Source: Streptomyces harbinensis
GTDB taxonomy: Bacteria; Actinomycetota; Actinomycetes; Streptomycetales; Streptomycetaceae
Reading direction: 5' to 3'
Length of the DNA stretch: 64,000 nt
Assembly (NCBI RefSeq): GCF_900116145.1
Contig: NZ_FPAB01000007.1
Span: 95,316 to 159,315 of the forward strand
This document shows positions 43,646-49,686 of this stretch, one piece after another. The notes under the pieces were generated by a model. That model was not told where the DNA came from, did not search any database, and was given only the letters and a program-made list of their open reading frames with translations. A program made the position numbers and the translations under genes. Position 1 is the first letter of the stretch. Every line of letters starts with the position of its first letter.

Positions 43646-44812
43646 TCAGTCCGGCCGGCCGTACAGCTCGCGGTGGGCGGGGAACCGGCCACCGGGGGTG
43701 TCGGTGCCCCGGGCAGCGCGAATGCCCTTGACGACGGCGCGGGAGAGGACGTCGGCGCCGGCGGCGAGCAACTCGCTCAGGAGCAGCCCGGACTCGATGG
43801 GCCACCGGGGGTCGGGCGGGGTGCCGTCGGGGTACGTGAGGGGCCGGTCGCCGGTGGCGAGGGCGAAGACCGTGTCGCCGTCGGTCATGAGGTGGACGGG
43901 GCGGACGGCGCGGGCGAGCCCGTCGTGGGCGGTGCCGGCGAGCTTCTGCGCCTGGGCGGGGGTGAGGACGGCGTCGGTGGCGACGACGGCGAGGGTGGTG
44001 TTGAGCGGCGGGTCGCCGGCGGTGGGGGAGCGGTGGGTGGAGGCGTGGTGCGCCTCGGCCAGCAGGCGGCGGGCCCGTGCGTGCTGTTCGGGGGTGGGCG
44101 GCCGGGCGCCGGGGTCCTCGCCGTAGAAGGCCCCGGTGTCCGGGTCGATCGGGGAGCCGGCGGCGTTGACGGCGACCAGTGCGGCGACGGTGACGCCGTT
44201 CGGCAGGACGGTGCTGGCGGTGCCGACGCCGCCCTTGAGCTTGGGCTGCCCTCCGGGGGACCCACCCCCCTCCCCCTCCCCGGGTGCCGTTCCGGCTCCG
44301 GTGGTGGCTCCGGTGCCCGCGCCGACGGTGCCCATGGCGACGGGCGTGCCGGGGCCCGCCGGGCCGGCCGCGGCGTCCTGTACGGCGGCGCGGCCGAGGG
44401 CCGCGTCCGGGCGGGCGTGCCAGTCGCCGCCCCGGCCCAGGTCGAACAGCACGGCGGCGGGCACGATCGGCACCACCTGGCCGGGCCCGGGGCCGACCTG
44501 GTAGCCGCGGCCCTGCTCCTCCAGCCAGCTCATCACGCCGGAGGCCGAGTCGAGGCCGAAGGCGCTGCCGCCGGTGAGCACGACGGCGTTCACCTTCTCG
44601 ACGAGGTTGCGTGGATCCAGGACGTCGGTCTCCCGGGTGCCGGGGCCGCCGCCGCGGACGTCGACCGCGCCGACCGCGCCGCCCTCCGGGGCGAGGACCA
44701 CGGTCACGCCCGTCAGCCAGCCGTCGCCGATCCGCTGGGCATGACCGACGCGTATGCCGGGTACGTCTGTCAGGGCGTCGGCGGGTCCCGAGGACCGTCC
44801 CAGCTCGCTCAT
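43646..44812 (-). CDS. P1/S58-family self-cleaving N-terminal nucleophile peptidase
   Basis: 388 residues. The opening ALTDVPGIRVGHAQR, LTGGSAFGLDSASGVMSWLEEQGRG and the site PPLNTTLAVVATDA are typical of the DmpA/NylC group. By analogy with NylC the chain would cleave between Asn271 and Thr272 so that Thr becomes the nucleophile. An insert of about 20 Gly/Pro-rich residues near 165-190 is visible. Substrates may be short peptides or amides. It lies 45 bases upstream of fchA on the same strand. Confidence 0.85.
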   Translation of the reverse strand: MSELGRSSGPADALTDVPGIRVGHAQRIGDGWLTGVTVVLAPEGGAVGAVDVRGGGPGTRETDVLDPRNLVEKVNAVVLTGGSAFGLDSASGVMSWLEEQGRGYQVGPGPGQVVPIVPAAVLFDLGRGGDWHARPDAALGRAAVQDAAAGPAGPGTPVAMGTVGAGTGATTGAGTAPGEGEGGGSPGGQPKLKGGVGTASTVLPNGVTVAALVAVNAAGSPIDPDTGAFYGEDPGARPPTPEQHARARRLLAEAHHASTHRSPTAGDPPLNTTLAVVATDAVLTPAQAQKLAGTAHDGLARAVRPVHLMTDGDTVFALATGDRPLTYPDGTPPDPRWPIESGLLLSELLAAGADVLSRAVVKGIRAARGTDTPGGRFPAHRELYGRPD

Positions 44813-44905
44813 GTGTTCAGAGCTATCACGCCCCGCGAGCGCCCGGCCAGGCGTACAGCGGATGTTTATCGGTCATCCATCGCCTTCCGTCAGGCTGCCG
44901 TCATG

Positions 44906-45601
44906 ATGGTGGATCAACACGGCCCGGCCGATGTGCTCAGCCACAGCCAGCTGCTCGACCAGGGGGAGCGGGCGGCCGTGGCGCTGGCGAAACTCGGTGT
45001 GCGCCCGGGCGATCAGGTGGCGGTGCTGCTGCCCATGTCCCTGGAGTCGGTGGTGGTGACGCTCGCCTGCATCCGGCTGGAGGCCCGGCGGCTGACCCTG
45101 CCGCTGGGGGACCATCTGGGATTCATCCGTCATCGCCTGCGCACCTCCGGAGCGCGGGTGGTGATCACCGCCGGGAGCTGTGCCGTGGACGGCACGGTCC
45201 GGGACATCAAGTCGGGTCTCGACCGCGCCTTGTGGGCCTGCCCCGAGGTGCATTCGGTGCTCGTGGTGCAGCAGGTGCCCAGGCCGGTGCCGTGGGTGCC
45301 GGGCCGTGATGTGTGGTGGCACGAGGCACTGGCCGCCGGGCCGGTGCCGGGCGGACCGTACGCTGGAGCCATGAGCAGCAGCACCGACCAGCCGTTGGAC
45401 CAGTCGGCGGACCGGGCGCAGGGCCGGCCGCAGGCGGGGTCCGCCGCGCCGGTTCCGCCCGCCGCGCTGATCTTCGACGATCCGCTGGACCGCCGTTCGG
45501 CCGATGACAGCGATCAGGGCTGGGGAGAGCGTCCCGCGGCGGACGGCGCGCGGGGCGATCTGCTCCGTTTCCTGGAGGAGAAGCCCCCGCACCATCTGTG
45601 A
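44906..45601 (+). CDS. Truncated AMP-binding (acetyl-CoA synthetase N-terminal) protein with extra tail
   Basis: 231 residues. Residues 1-150 match the start of acyl/acetyl-CoA synthetases (ALAKLGVRPGDQVAVLLPMSLESVVVTLACIRLEA, GARVVITAGSC, SVLVVQQV, GRDVWWHE), but the ATP-binding P-loop and all later adenylation motifs are absent, so it cannot form an adenylate. The last 76 residues are unrelated, begin at an internal in-frame ATG (45371) and may be a separate gene. Two adjacent ATGs, 44903 and 44906, are possible starts. Confidence 0.6.
   Translation: MVDQHGPADVLSHSQLLDQGERAAVALAKLGVRPGDQVAVLLPMSLESVVVTLACIRLEARRLTLPLGDHLGFIRHRLRTSGARVVITAGSCAVDGTVRDIKSGLDRALWACPEVHSVLVVQQVPRPVPWVPGRDVWWHEALAAGPVPGGPYAGAMSSSTDQPLDQSADRAQGRPQAGSAAPVPPAALIFDDPLDRRSADDSDQGWGERPAADGARGDLLRFLEEKPPHHL
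45371..45601 (+). CDS. Possible separate 76-residue protein inside the AMP-binding frame
   Basis: An in-frame ATG at 45371 has TACGCT (45359-45364) ending six bases upstream, the leaderless pattern. The product begins MSSSTDQPLDQS and ends in an acidic segment with FDDPLDRRSADDSDQGW, then RFLEEKPPHHL. From memory this looks like a small conserved Streptomyces protein that is usually free-standing. It may be made independently of, or as well as, the longer fusion. Confidence 0.45.
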   Translation: MSSSTDQPLDQSADRAQGRPQAGSAAPVPPAALIFDDPLDRRSADDSDQGWGERPAADGARGDLLRFLEEKPPHHL

Positions 45602-45625
45602 GCCGGGCGGCGCGGGCGGTGCCGT

Positions 45626-46120
45626 TCAGTCCGTGAGGCGGGCGGAGTCGAGGGCGTCGGTGAGCCGGGTCAGCCGCTCCCGCAGCTCCGTGACCTCCGC
45701 GGCTGTGAGGCCGGTGGCCTCCGCGATGCGGCGCGGCACCCGCTGCGCCGGCTCCCGCAGGGCATCGCCCCGCTCGGTGAGCCGGACGGTCACCGAGCGC
45801 TCGTCCTCGGTGCTGCGTGCCCGGTGGACGAGGCCGGCCGCCTCCAGCCGCTTGAGCAGCGGGGACAGCGTGCCGGAGTCCAGCCGCAGCAGTTCGCCGA
45901 TGCGCTTGACCGGCAGTTCGCCGTGCTCCCACAGCACGAGCATCACCAGGTACTGCGGGTAGGTGAGCCCCAGGTCCTTGAGCACGACCCGGTAGACGCC
46001 GCTGAAGGCCCGGGACGCGGCGTGGAGCGAGAAGCAGATCTGGTGGTGCAGCCGCAGATACTCCTCCTCCGGCGGCCGGTGCGGCCCGCCGGTGGGCACG
46101 GTGCTGGGCTCGGTGGTCAT
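45626..46120 (-). CDS. ohrR: OhrR-type MarR-family peroxide sensor
   Basis: 164-residue winged-helix repressor. LRLHHQICFSLHAASRAF contains Cys29 in the place of the OhrR sensing cysteine. The DNA-binding part has YPQYLVMLVLWEHGELPVKRIGELLRLDSGTLSPLLKRLEAAGLV followed by the wing RSTEDERSVTVRLT. It is divergent from ohr, with a perfect palindrome between them. Confidence 0.92.
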   Translation of the reverse strand: MTTEPSTVPTGGPHRPPEEEYLRLHHQICFSLHAASRAFSGVYRVVLKDLGLTYPQYLVMLVLWEHGELPVKRIGELLRLDSGTLSPLLKRLEAAGLVHRARSTEDERSVTVRLTERGDALREPAQRVPRRIAEATGLTAAEVTELRERLTRLTDALDSARLTD

Positions 46121-46157
46121 GGTCTCCACGGTACCCGGACTTCCTTGTCCCCATTTT

Positions 46158-46171
46158 AGTTGTGCACAACT
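46158..46171. promoter_or_regulatory. OhrR operator palindrome
   Basis: AGTTGTGCACAACT is a perfect 14-base palindrome in the ohrR-ohr gap, matching the TTGTGCACAA-type site of OhrR repressors. TAGGTT about 20 bases downstream could be the ohr -10, placing the operator over the -35. Confidence 0.75.
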
Positions 46172-46244
46172 TGATTGTGTGCTTAGGTTGGCGGCACGGA
46201 AGGCCCCGCCGATACCGGCGACGAGAGGGATGAGGGAGAGCGTC

Positions 46245-46655
46245 ATGGAACCGCTGTACACCGCGATCGCGACCGCCAACGGACGTGAGGGGCGCGCCGT
46301 CAGCTCCGACGGACAGCTCGACCTCACCCTCGCCCCGCCGCCCGCACTCGGCGGCAGCGGCAAGGGCACCAACCCCGAGCAGCTGTTCGCGGCCGGCTAC
46401 GCCGCCTGCTTCGCCAGCGCGCTGGGCGCGGTGGGACGTCAGGAGAAGGTCGACACCAGCGACGTCTCGGTGACCGCCGAGGTCGGCATCGGCAAGGACG
46501 GGCCCGGGTTCGGGCTCGCGGTGGTGCTGCGCGTCGAGCTGCCGGACGCGCTCGCCGGCGAGGCGGGGGAGAAGCTGGTGGCCCAGGCGCACCAGGTGTG
46601 CCCGTACTCCCGGGCCACCCGGGGCAACATCGACGTCCGGCTCGTCGTCGAGTAG
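46245..46655 (+). CDS. ohr: Organic hydroperoxide resistance protein
   Basis: Thiol peroxidase of the OsmC/Ohr family, 136 residues. The two active cysteines are Cys55 (GYAACFASAL) and Cys119 (HQVCPYSRATRGN). The ATG follows GAGGGAGAG. It reduces organic peroxides and is probably induced when OhrR leaves the upstream operator. Confidence 0.94.
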   Translation: MEPLYTAIATANGREGRAVSSDGQLDLTLAPPPALGGSGKGTNPEQLFAAGYAACFASALGAVGRQEKVDTSDVSVTAEVGIGKDGPGFGLAVVLRVELPDALAGEAGEKLVAQAHQVCPYSRATRGNIDVRLVVE

Positions 46656-46681
46656 CCGGCTGCGGCCGGGGCCGCCGGCCG

Positions 46682-47233
46682 TCAGCGCGGGGAGTCGGAG
46701 CCGTCCCCGGGTCGCTCCGGTGCCGGGGCGGCATCGGCTCCCGAACCGTCCGCCGGGGCGCCGCGCTGGCCCACCAGGGCCGGCGCCGTCCCCTCGCCGC
46801 CACCGGCGGCGCGCTGGGCGATCAGCTCGTCGCGGATCTCGATGAGGATCTCCAGCTCCGTCTTGGCGACCGCCTCCTGCGGCACCTCGGCCTTCGCCGC
46901 CCGGCGGGCGTTGAACTTGTTCATCGGCATGATCATCAGGAAGTAGACGACCGCGGCGGTCATCAGGAAGGTCAGCGAGGCGGTCAGCACCGAGCCCCAG
47001 CGGATCGCCGCACCGCCGCCGTCCGTCGAGCAGTCCCCCGTCAGGCAGAGCACGTACTGATCGAGGTCCTGGGTGCCGAAGGCGCCGATCAGCGGGTTGA
47101 TGACACCCTCGACCACGGCGGTGACGATCCCGGTGAACGCGGCGCCGACGACGACCGCCACCGCCAGCTCGATCACGTTCCCGCGCATCAGGAACTCTTT
47201 GAATCCACTCAGGATTGCCTTGGTCTCGCTCAC
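46682..47233 (-). CDS. mscL: Large-conductance mechanosensitive channel
   Basis: 183 residues; the GTG at 47233 follows AGAAGGAC. KEFLMRGNVIELAVAVVVGAAFTGIVTAVVEGVINPLIG is the MscL N-terminal helix and first membrane helix with its Gly/Ala packing. A second membrane helix is near residues 75-95, followed by a charged cytoplasmic helix. The last 50 residues are a low-complexity Ala/Gly/Pro tail. It releases solutes on osmotic downshock. Confidence 0.93.
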   Translation of the reverse strand: MSETKAILSGFKEFLMRGNVIELAVAVVVGAAFTGIVTAVVEGVINPLIGAFGTQDLDQYVLCLTGDCSTDGGGAAIRWGSVLTASLTFLMTAAVVYFLMIMPMNKFNARRAAKAEVPQEAVAKTELEILIEIRDELIAQRAAGGGEGTAPALVGQRGAPADGSGADAAPAPERPGDGSDSPR

Positions 47234-47314
47234 TGCTCTGTCCTTCTGGGGTGAGATCCGCATCGGACCCCGCACGGTGCACCACGATGGCATTCCGTGT
47301 CCAATCGGTTCGAA

Positions 47315-48094
47315 CTACCATCGGGACACCGCCAGAAGGGATCCGGCCGCGGCCCCGGCCAGCTCGGCCGCCGTCGCCCGGGGCACGGTCAGCACCAGCA
47401 GCGCGCCCTCGGTGGGGGCGAGAAGCCCGGGCTCCCGCGGGGCCTCGTCCCGGCCGGGGATGTCGGCCACCTCCGCCCGGCGTGCCACCACCCGGGCCGG
47501 CTCCGCCGCCCCGGGGTCGGCGGCCAGCACATCGACCACGTCGCCGGGCGCCAGCAGCCGCACCACCTCCGCGTCGGCGATCCGGACCGGCGCCGCGACC
47601 AGCTCAGCGGGCGGTGGTGGCTCCGCGGGCCCCTCCCGGGCGTCGGCGACCGTCACGGTGGCGGTCGGCTGCTCGGCCGGGGGCGCGGTGCCGCCCGCCG
47701 GAAGCGCCACCGCCAGCGCCGCCCCCGCCACCACCAGCGCCGCGGTCACCGCCCGGGCCCGGCCCCGCAGGGGCAGGCCCGGCCGGAACCGGCGGGCGCG
47801 GGGGCGGACCGGGGCGAACTCCGGCACCGCGGGCCGGTCCGCCCCGAAGGCCGTCCCGGAGCCCGGGCCGGGCACGTGCGGGAGCGAGGCGGCGGGAGCG
47901 GGCGGACCGGCCGTGGTGGCGGTCGCGCCGCCGTCCGCCGGGGCGGACGCACCCGGTGCGGGGGACGCGGGGGACGCGGGAGAGGTGAGGAAAGTGGGGG
48001 GAGTGGGGGGAGTGGTGACGGATGTCGTGGCGGGCGGGACGGGCGCGGGGAGCGACGGGAAGGCGGGGCCCGGCGTGGCAACGTGCTGTGTCAT
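47315..48094 (-). CDS. SAF-domain (RcpC/CpaB-like) membrane-anchored protein
   Basis: 259 residues from an ATG at 48094. The first 90 residues are Pro/Ala/Thr-rich, then a basic stretch RPRARRFRPG and one membrane helix (about 112-132). The C-terminal part has ELVAAPVRIADAEVVRLLAPGDVVDVLAA, the SAF/RcpC pattern seen in pilus-assembly CpaB proteins. No Tad pilus genes are nearby. The function is unknown; it is downstream of mtnP on the same strand with a terminator between. Confidence 0.75.
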   Translation of the reverse strand: MTQHVATPGPAFPSLPAPVPPATTSVTTPPTPPTFLTSPASPASPAPGASAPADGGATATTAGPPAPAASLPHVPGPGSGTAFGADRPAVPEFAPVRPRARRFRPGLPLRGRARAVTAALVVAGAALAVALPAGGTAPPAEQPTATVTVADAREGPAEPPPPAELVAAPVRIADAEVVRLLAPGDVVDVLAADPGAAEPARVVARRAEVADIPGRDEAPREPGLLAPTEGALLVLTVPRATAAELAGAAAGSLLAVSRW

Positions 48095-48162
48095 GCGGCC
48101 ACTCTGGCCGCCTCGCACGATCCCCGCCGAGGGCTGTGGACAACTCCGGCCCTGTGGAAAAA

Positions 48163-48191
48163 CCCCTCACCCATACGGGTGAGGGGCGTGC
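48163..48191 (-). terminator. Rho-independent terminator after mtnP
   Basis: Arms CCCCTCACCC (48163-48172) and GGGTGAGGGG (48177-48186) with a four-base loop. On the minus strand the stem is followed by TTTTT (plus-strand 48158-48162), a classic terminator for the fmdB-mtnP message. Confidence 0.85.
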
Positions 48192-48192
48192 G

Positions 48193-49026
48193 TCAGGGCA
48201 GTTCGATCCCCGGCTCCTGGCCCAGCAGCGCCGTCGCGCACGGGCAGTCCCGGCCCGCCGGCAGCGCGGCCACCGCGTCGAAAAGCACCTCGCGCAGCCG
48301 GCCGATGTTCTCGCCGAAGACCTCCAGCACCTCCGCGTGCGAGACGCCCTCGCCGCTCTCCGCACCCGCGTCCAGGTCGGTGACCAGGGTCAGCGAGGTG
48401 TAGCAGAGCTCCAGCTCCCGGGCGAGCACCGCCTCCGGGTGGCCGGTCATGCCCACCACGGACCAGCCCTGCGCCGCGTGCCAGCGTGATTCGGCGCGGG
48501 TGGAGAAGCGCGGCCCCTCGATCACACAGAGCGTGCCGCCGTCCACCGCCTCCCAGCCGCGCCCCCGGGCGGCGGCCAGCGCCACCTGGCGCCCGGTGGG
48601 GCAGTACGGGTCGGCGAACGTCAGATGGACGACGTTCGGCACCTGGCCGTCCGCCCGCTGCACGCCGTCGTAGTAGGTCTGGGCGCGGCTTTTGGTGCGG
48701 TCCACCAGCTGGTCGGGCACCAGCAGCGTGCCGGGCCCGTACTCGGGGCGCAGCCCGCCGACCGCGCACGGGCCGAGCACCTGGCGCACACCCAGCGAGC
48801 GCAGCGCCCACAGGTTGGCCCGGTAGTTGATCCGGTGCGGGGGCAGCCCGTGTTTGCGGCCGTGCCGGGGGAGGAAGGCCACCCGCCGGCCGGCGATCTC
48901 GCCGAGGAAGAGGGAGTCGCTGGGGTCCCCGTACGGCGTCTCCACGGTGACCTCGGTCACATCGTCCAGGAAGGAGTAGAACCCGGACCCGCCGATGACG
49001 CCGATCTCCGCGGCGGCCCCGCTCAT
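48193..49026 (-). CDS. mtnP: MTAP-family 5'-methylthioadenosine/purine nucleoside phosphorylase
   Basis: 277 residues. The ATG overlaps the fmdB stop (ATGA). Family motifs are IGVIGGSGFYSFL, FLPRHGRKHGLPPHRINYRANLWAL, IEGPRFSTRAES and VVGMTGHPEAVLARELELCYTSL. It cleaves methylthioadenosine or a related nucleoside with phosphate for methionine or purine salvage. Exact substrate choice within the family cannot be read here. Confidence 0.9.
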   Translation of the reverse strand: MSGAAAEIGVIGGSGFYSFLDDVTEVTVETPYGDPSDSLFLGEIAGRRVAFLPRHGRKHGLPPHRINYRANLWALRSLGVRQVLGPCAVGGLRPEYGPGTLLVPDQLVDRTKSRAQTYYDGVQRADGQVPNVVHLTFADPYCPTGRQVALAAARGRGWEAVDGGTLCVIEGPRFSTRAESRWHAAQGWSVVGMTGHPEAVLARELELCYTSLTLVTDLDAGAESGEGVSHAEVLEVFGENIGRLREVLFDAVAALPAGRDCPCATALLGQEPGIELP

Positions 49027-49406
49027 GCGGCCGATGTACCGGCGGACGAGGACGAGGACGAGGAGGACGAGCCGGAGGACGCGGACGCTGTGGCGGTGGC
49101 CGTGGAGCCGCCGCCCGAGCTGTCCGAGCCGCCGTTCTTCTTCTCGCCCGTCCCGCTCTTGGCGTCCTTGCCGTCGCCGCCGCCCGCCTTCTGCGCCGAG
49201 GACGCGGCCGGGCTGCTGCTGGAAGAGCTGTTGCGGCTGTCGTTGCGGTAGAAGCCGGAGCCCTTGAAGACAATGCCGACCGCCGAGAACACCTTCTTCA
49301 GCCGCCCCTGGCAGCTGGGGCACTCGGTGAGCGCGTCATCGGTGAACTTCTGCACCACTTCGAGGCCCTCTTGGCACGCGGTGCACTGATACTGATACGT
49401 CGGCAC
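49023..49406 (-). CDS. FmdB-type zinc-ribbon protein with Ser-rich tail
   Basis: 127 residues from a GTG with AGGAGG upstream. Residues 1-45 are the FmdB zinc ribbon: PTYQYQCTACQEGLEVVQKF with CxxC, then LTECPSCQGRLKKVFSAVGIVFKGSGFYRND. The remaining 75 residues are mainly Ser, Gly, Ala and Lys, with a run of nine Ser. Its start region lies under a CIRCE-like element, suggesting HrcA heat-shock control. It is coupled to mtnP. Confidence 0.88.
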   Translation of the reverse strand: MPTYQYQCTACQEGLEVVQKFTDDALTECPSCQGRLKKVFSAVGIVFKGSGFYRNDSRNSSSSSSPAASSAQKAGGGDGKDAKSGTGEKKNGGSDSSGGGSTATATASASSGSSSSSSSSSAGTSAA

Positions 49407-49415
49407 GTGATCCTC

Positions 49416-49442
49416 CTGGCACTCTTCTCCACCGAGTGCTAA
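49416..49442. promoter_or_regulatory. CIRCE-like HrcA operator upstream of fmdB-mtnP
   Basis: CTGGCACTC (49416-49424), nine bases, GAGTGCTAA (49434-49442). The right half matches the CIRCE consensus TTAGCACTC-N9-GAGTGCTAA perfectly and the left half at 7 of 9. It ends 10 bases before the fmdB GTG (minus strand) and overlaps its AGGAGG. HrcA binding would block this message. Confidence 0.75.
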
Positions 49443-49686
49443 CGACGGTCCATCGTGCAACATTCCGGGTACGGAAGTCCACTGCCGACGCCCACCACCC
49501 CGCCGCACCGGCCGCCCGCCACCCCGGGGCGCGCGCACCGGCCGCAGGGCGCGCGTGCCCGGTTCGCGCCGTTTTCAGCGGGCTGCGGCAGGCGCGAGGC
49601 CCCCGGCTGACTCCCCGTAGGCTCACCCCAGTGGCCGTATGTCTATGGTTGCTTCCATCCGCTTACCTGGCCTGTGAAGGACACAG

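Noticed and set aside
48119..48192. Possible extension of the SAF-domain protein to a GTG at 48118
   Set aside because: The ATG at 48094 is preferred because the extra residues show no conserved feature; evidence is modest.
49030..49080. GAGGAC/GACGAG repeats in the FmdB gene
   Set aside because: Coding for the Ser run of the FmdB-type protein; not a separate repeat element.
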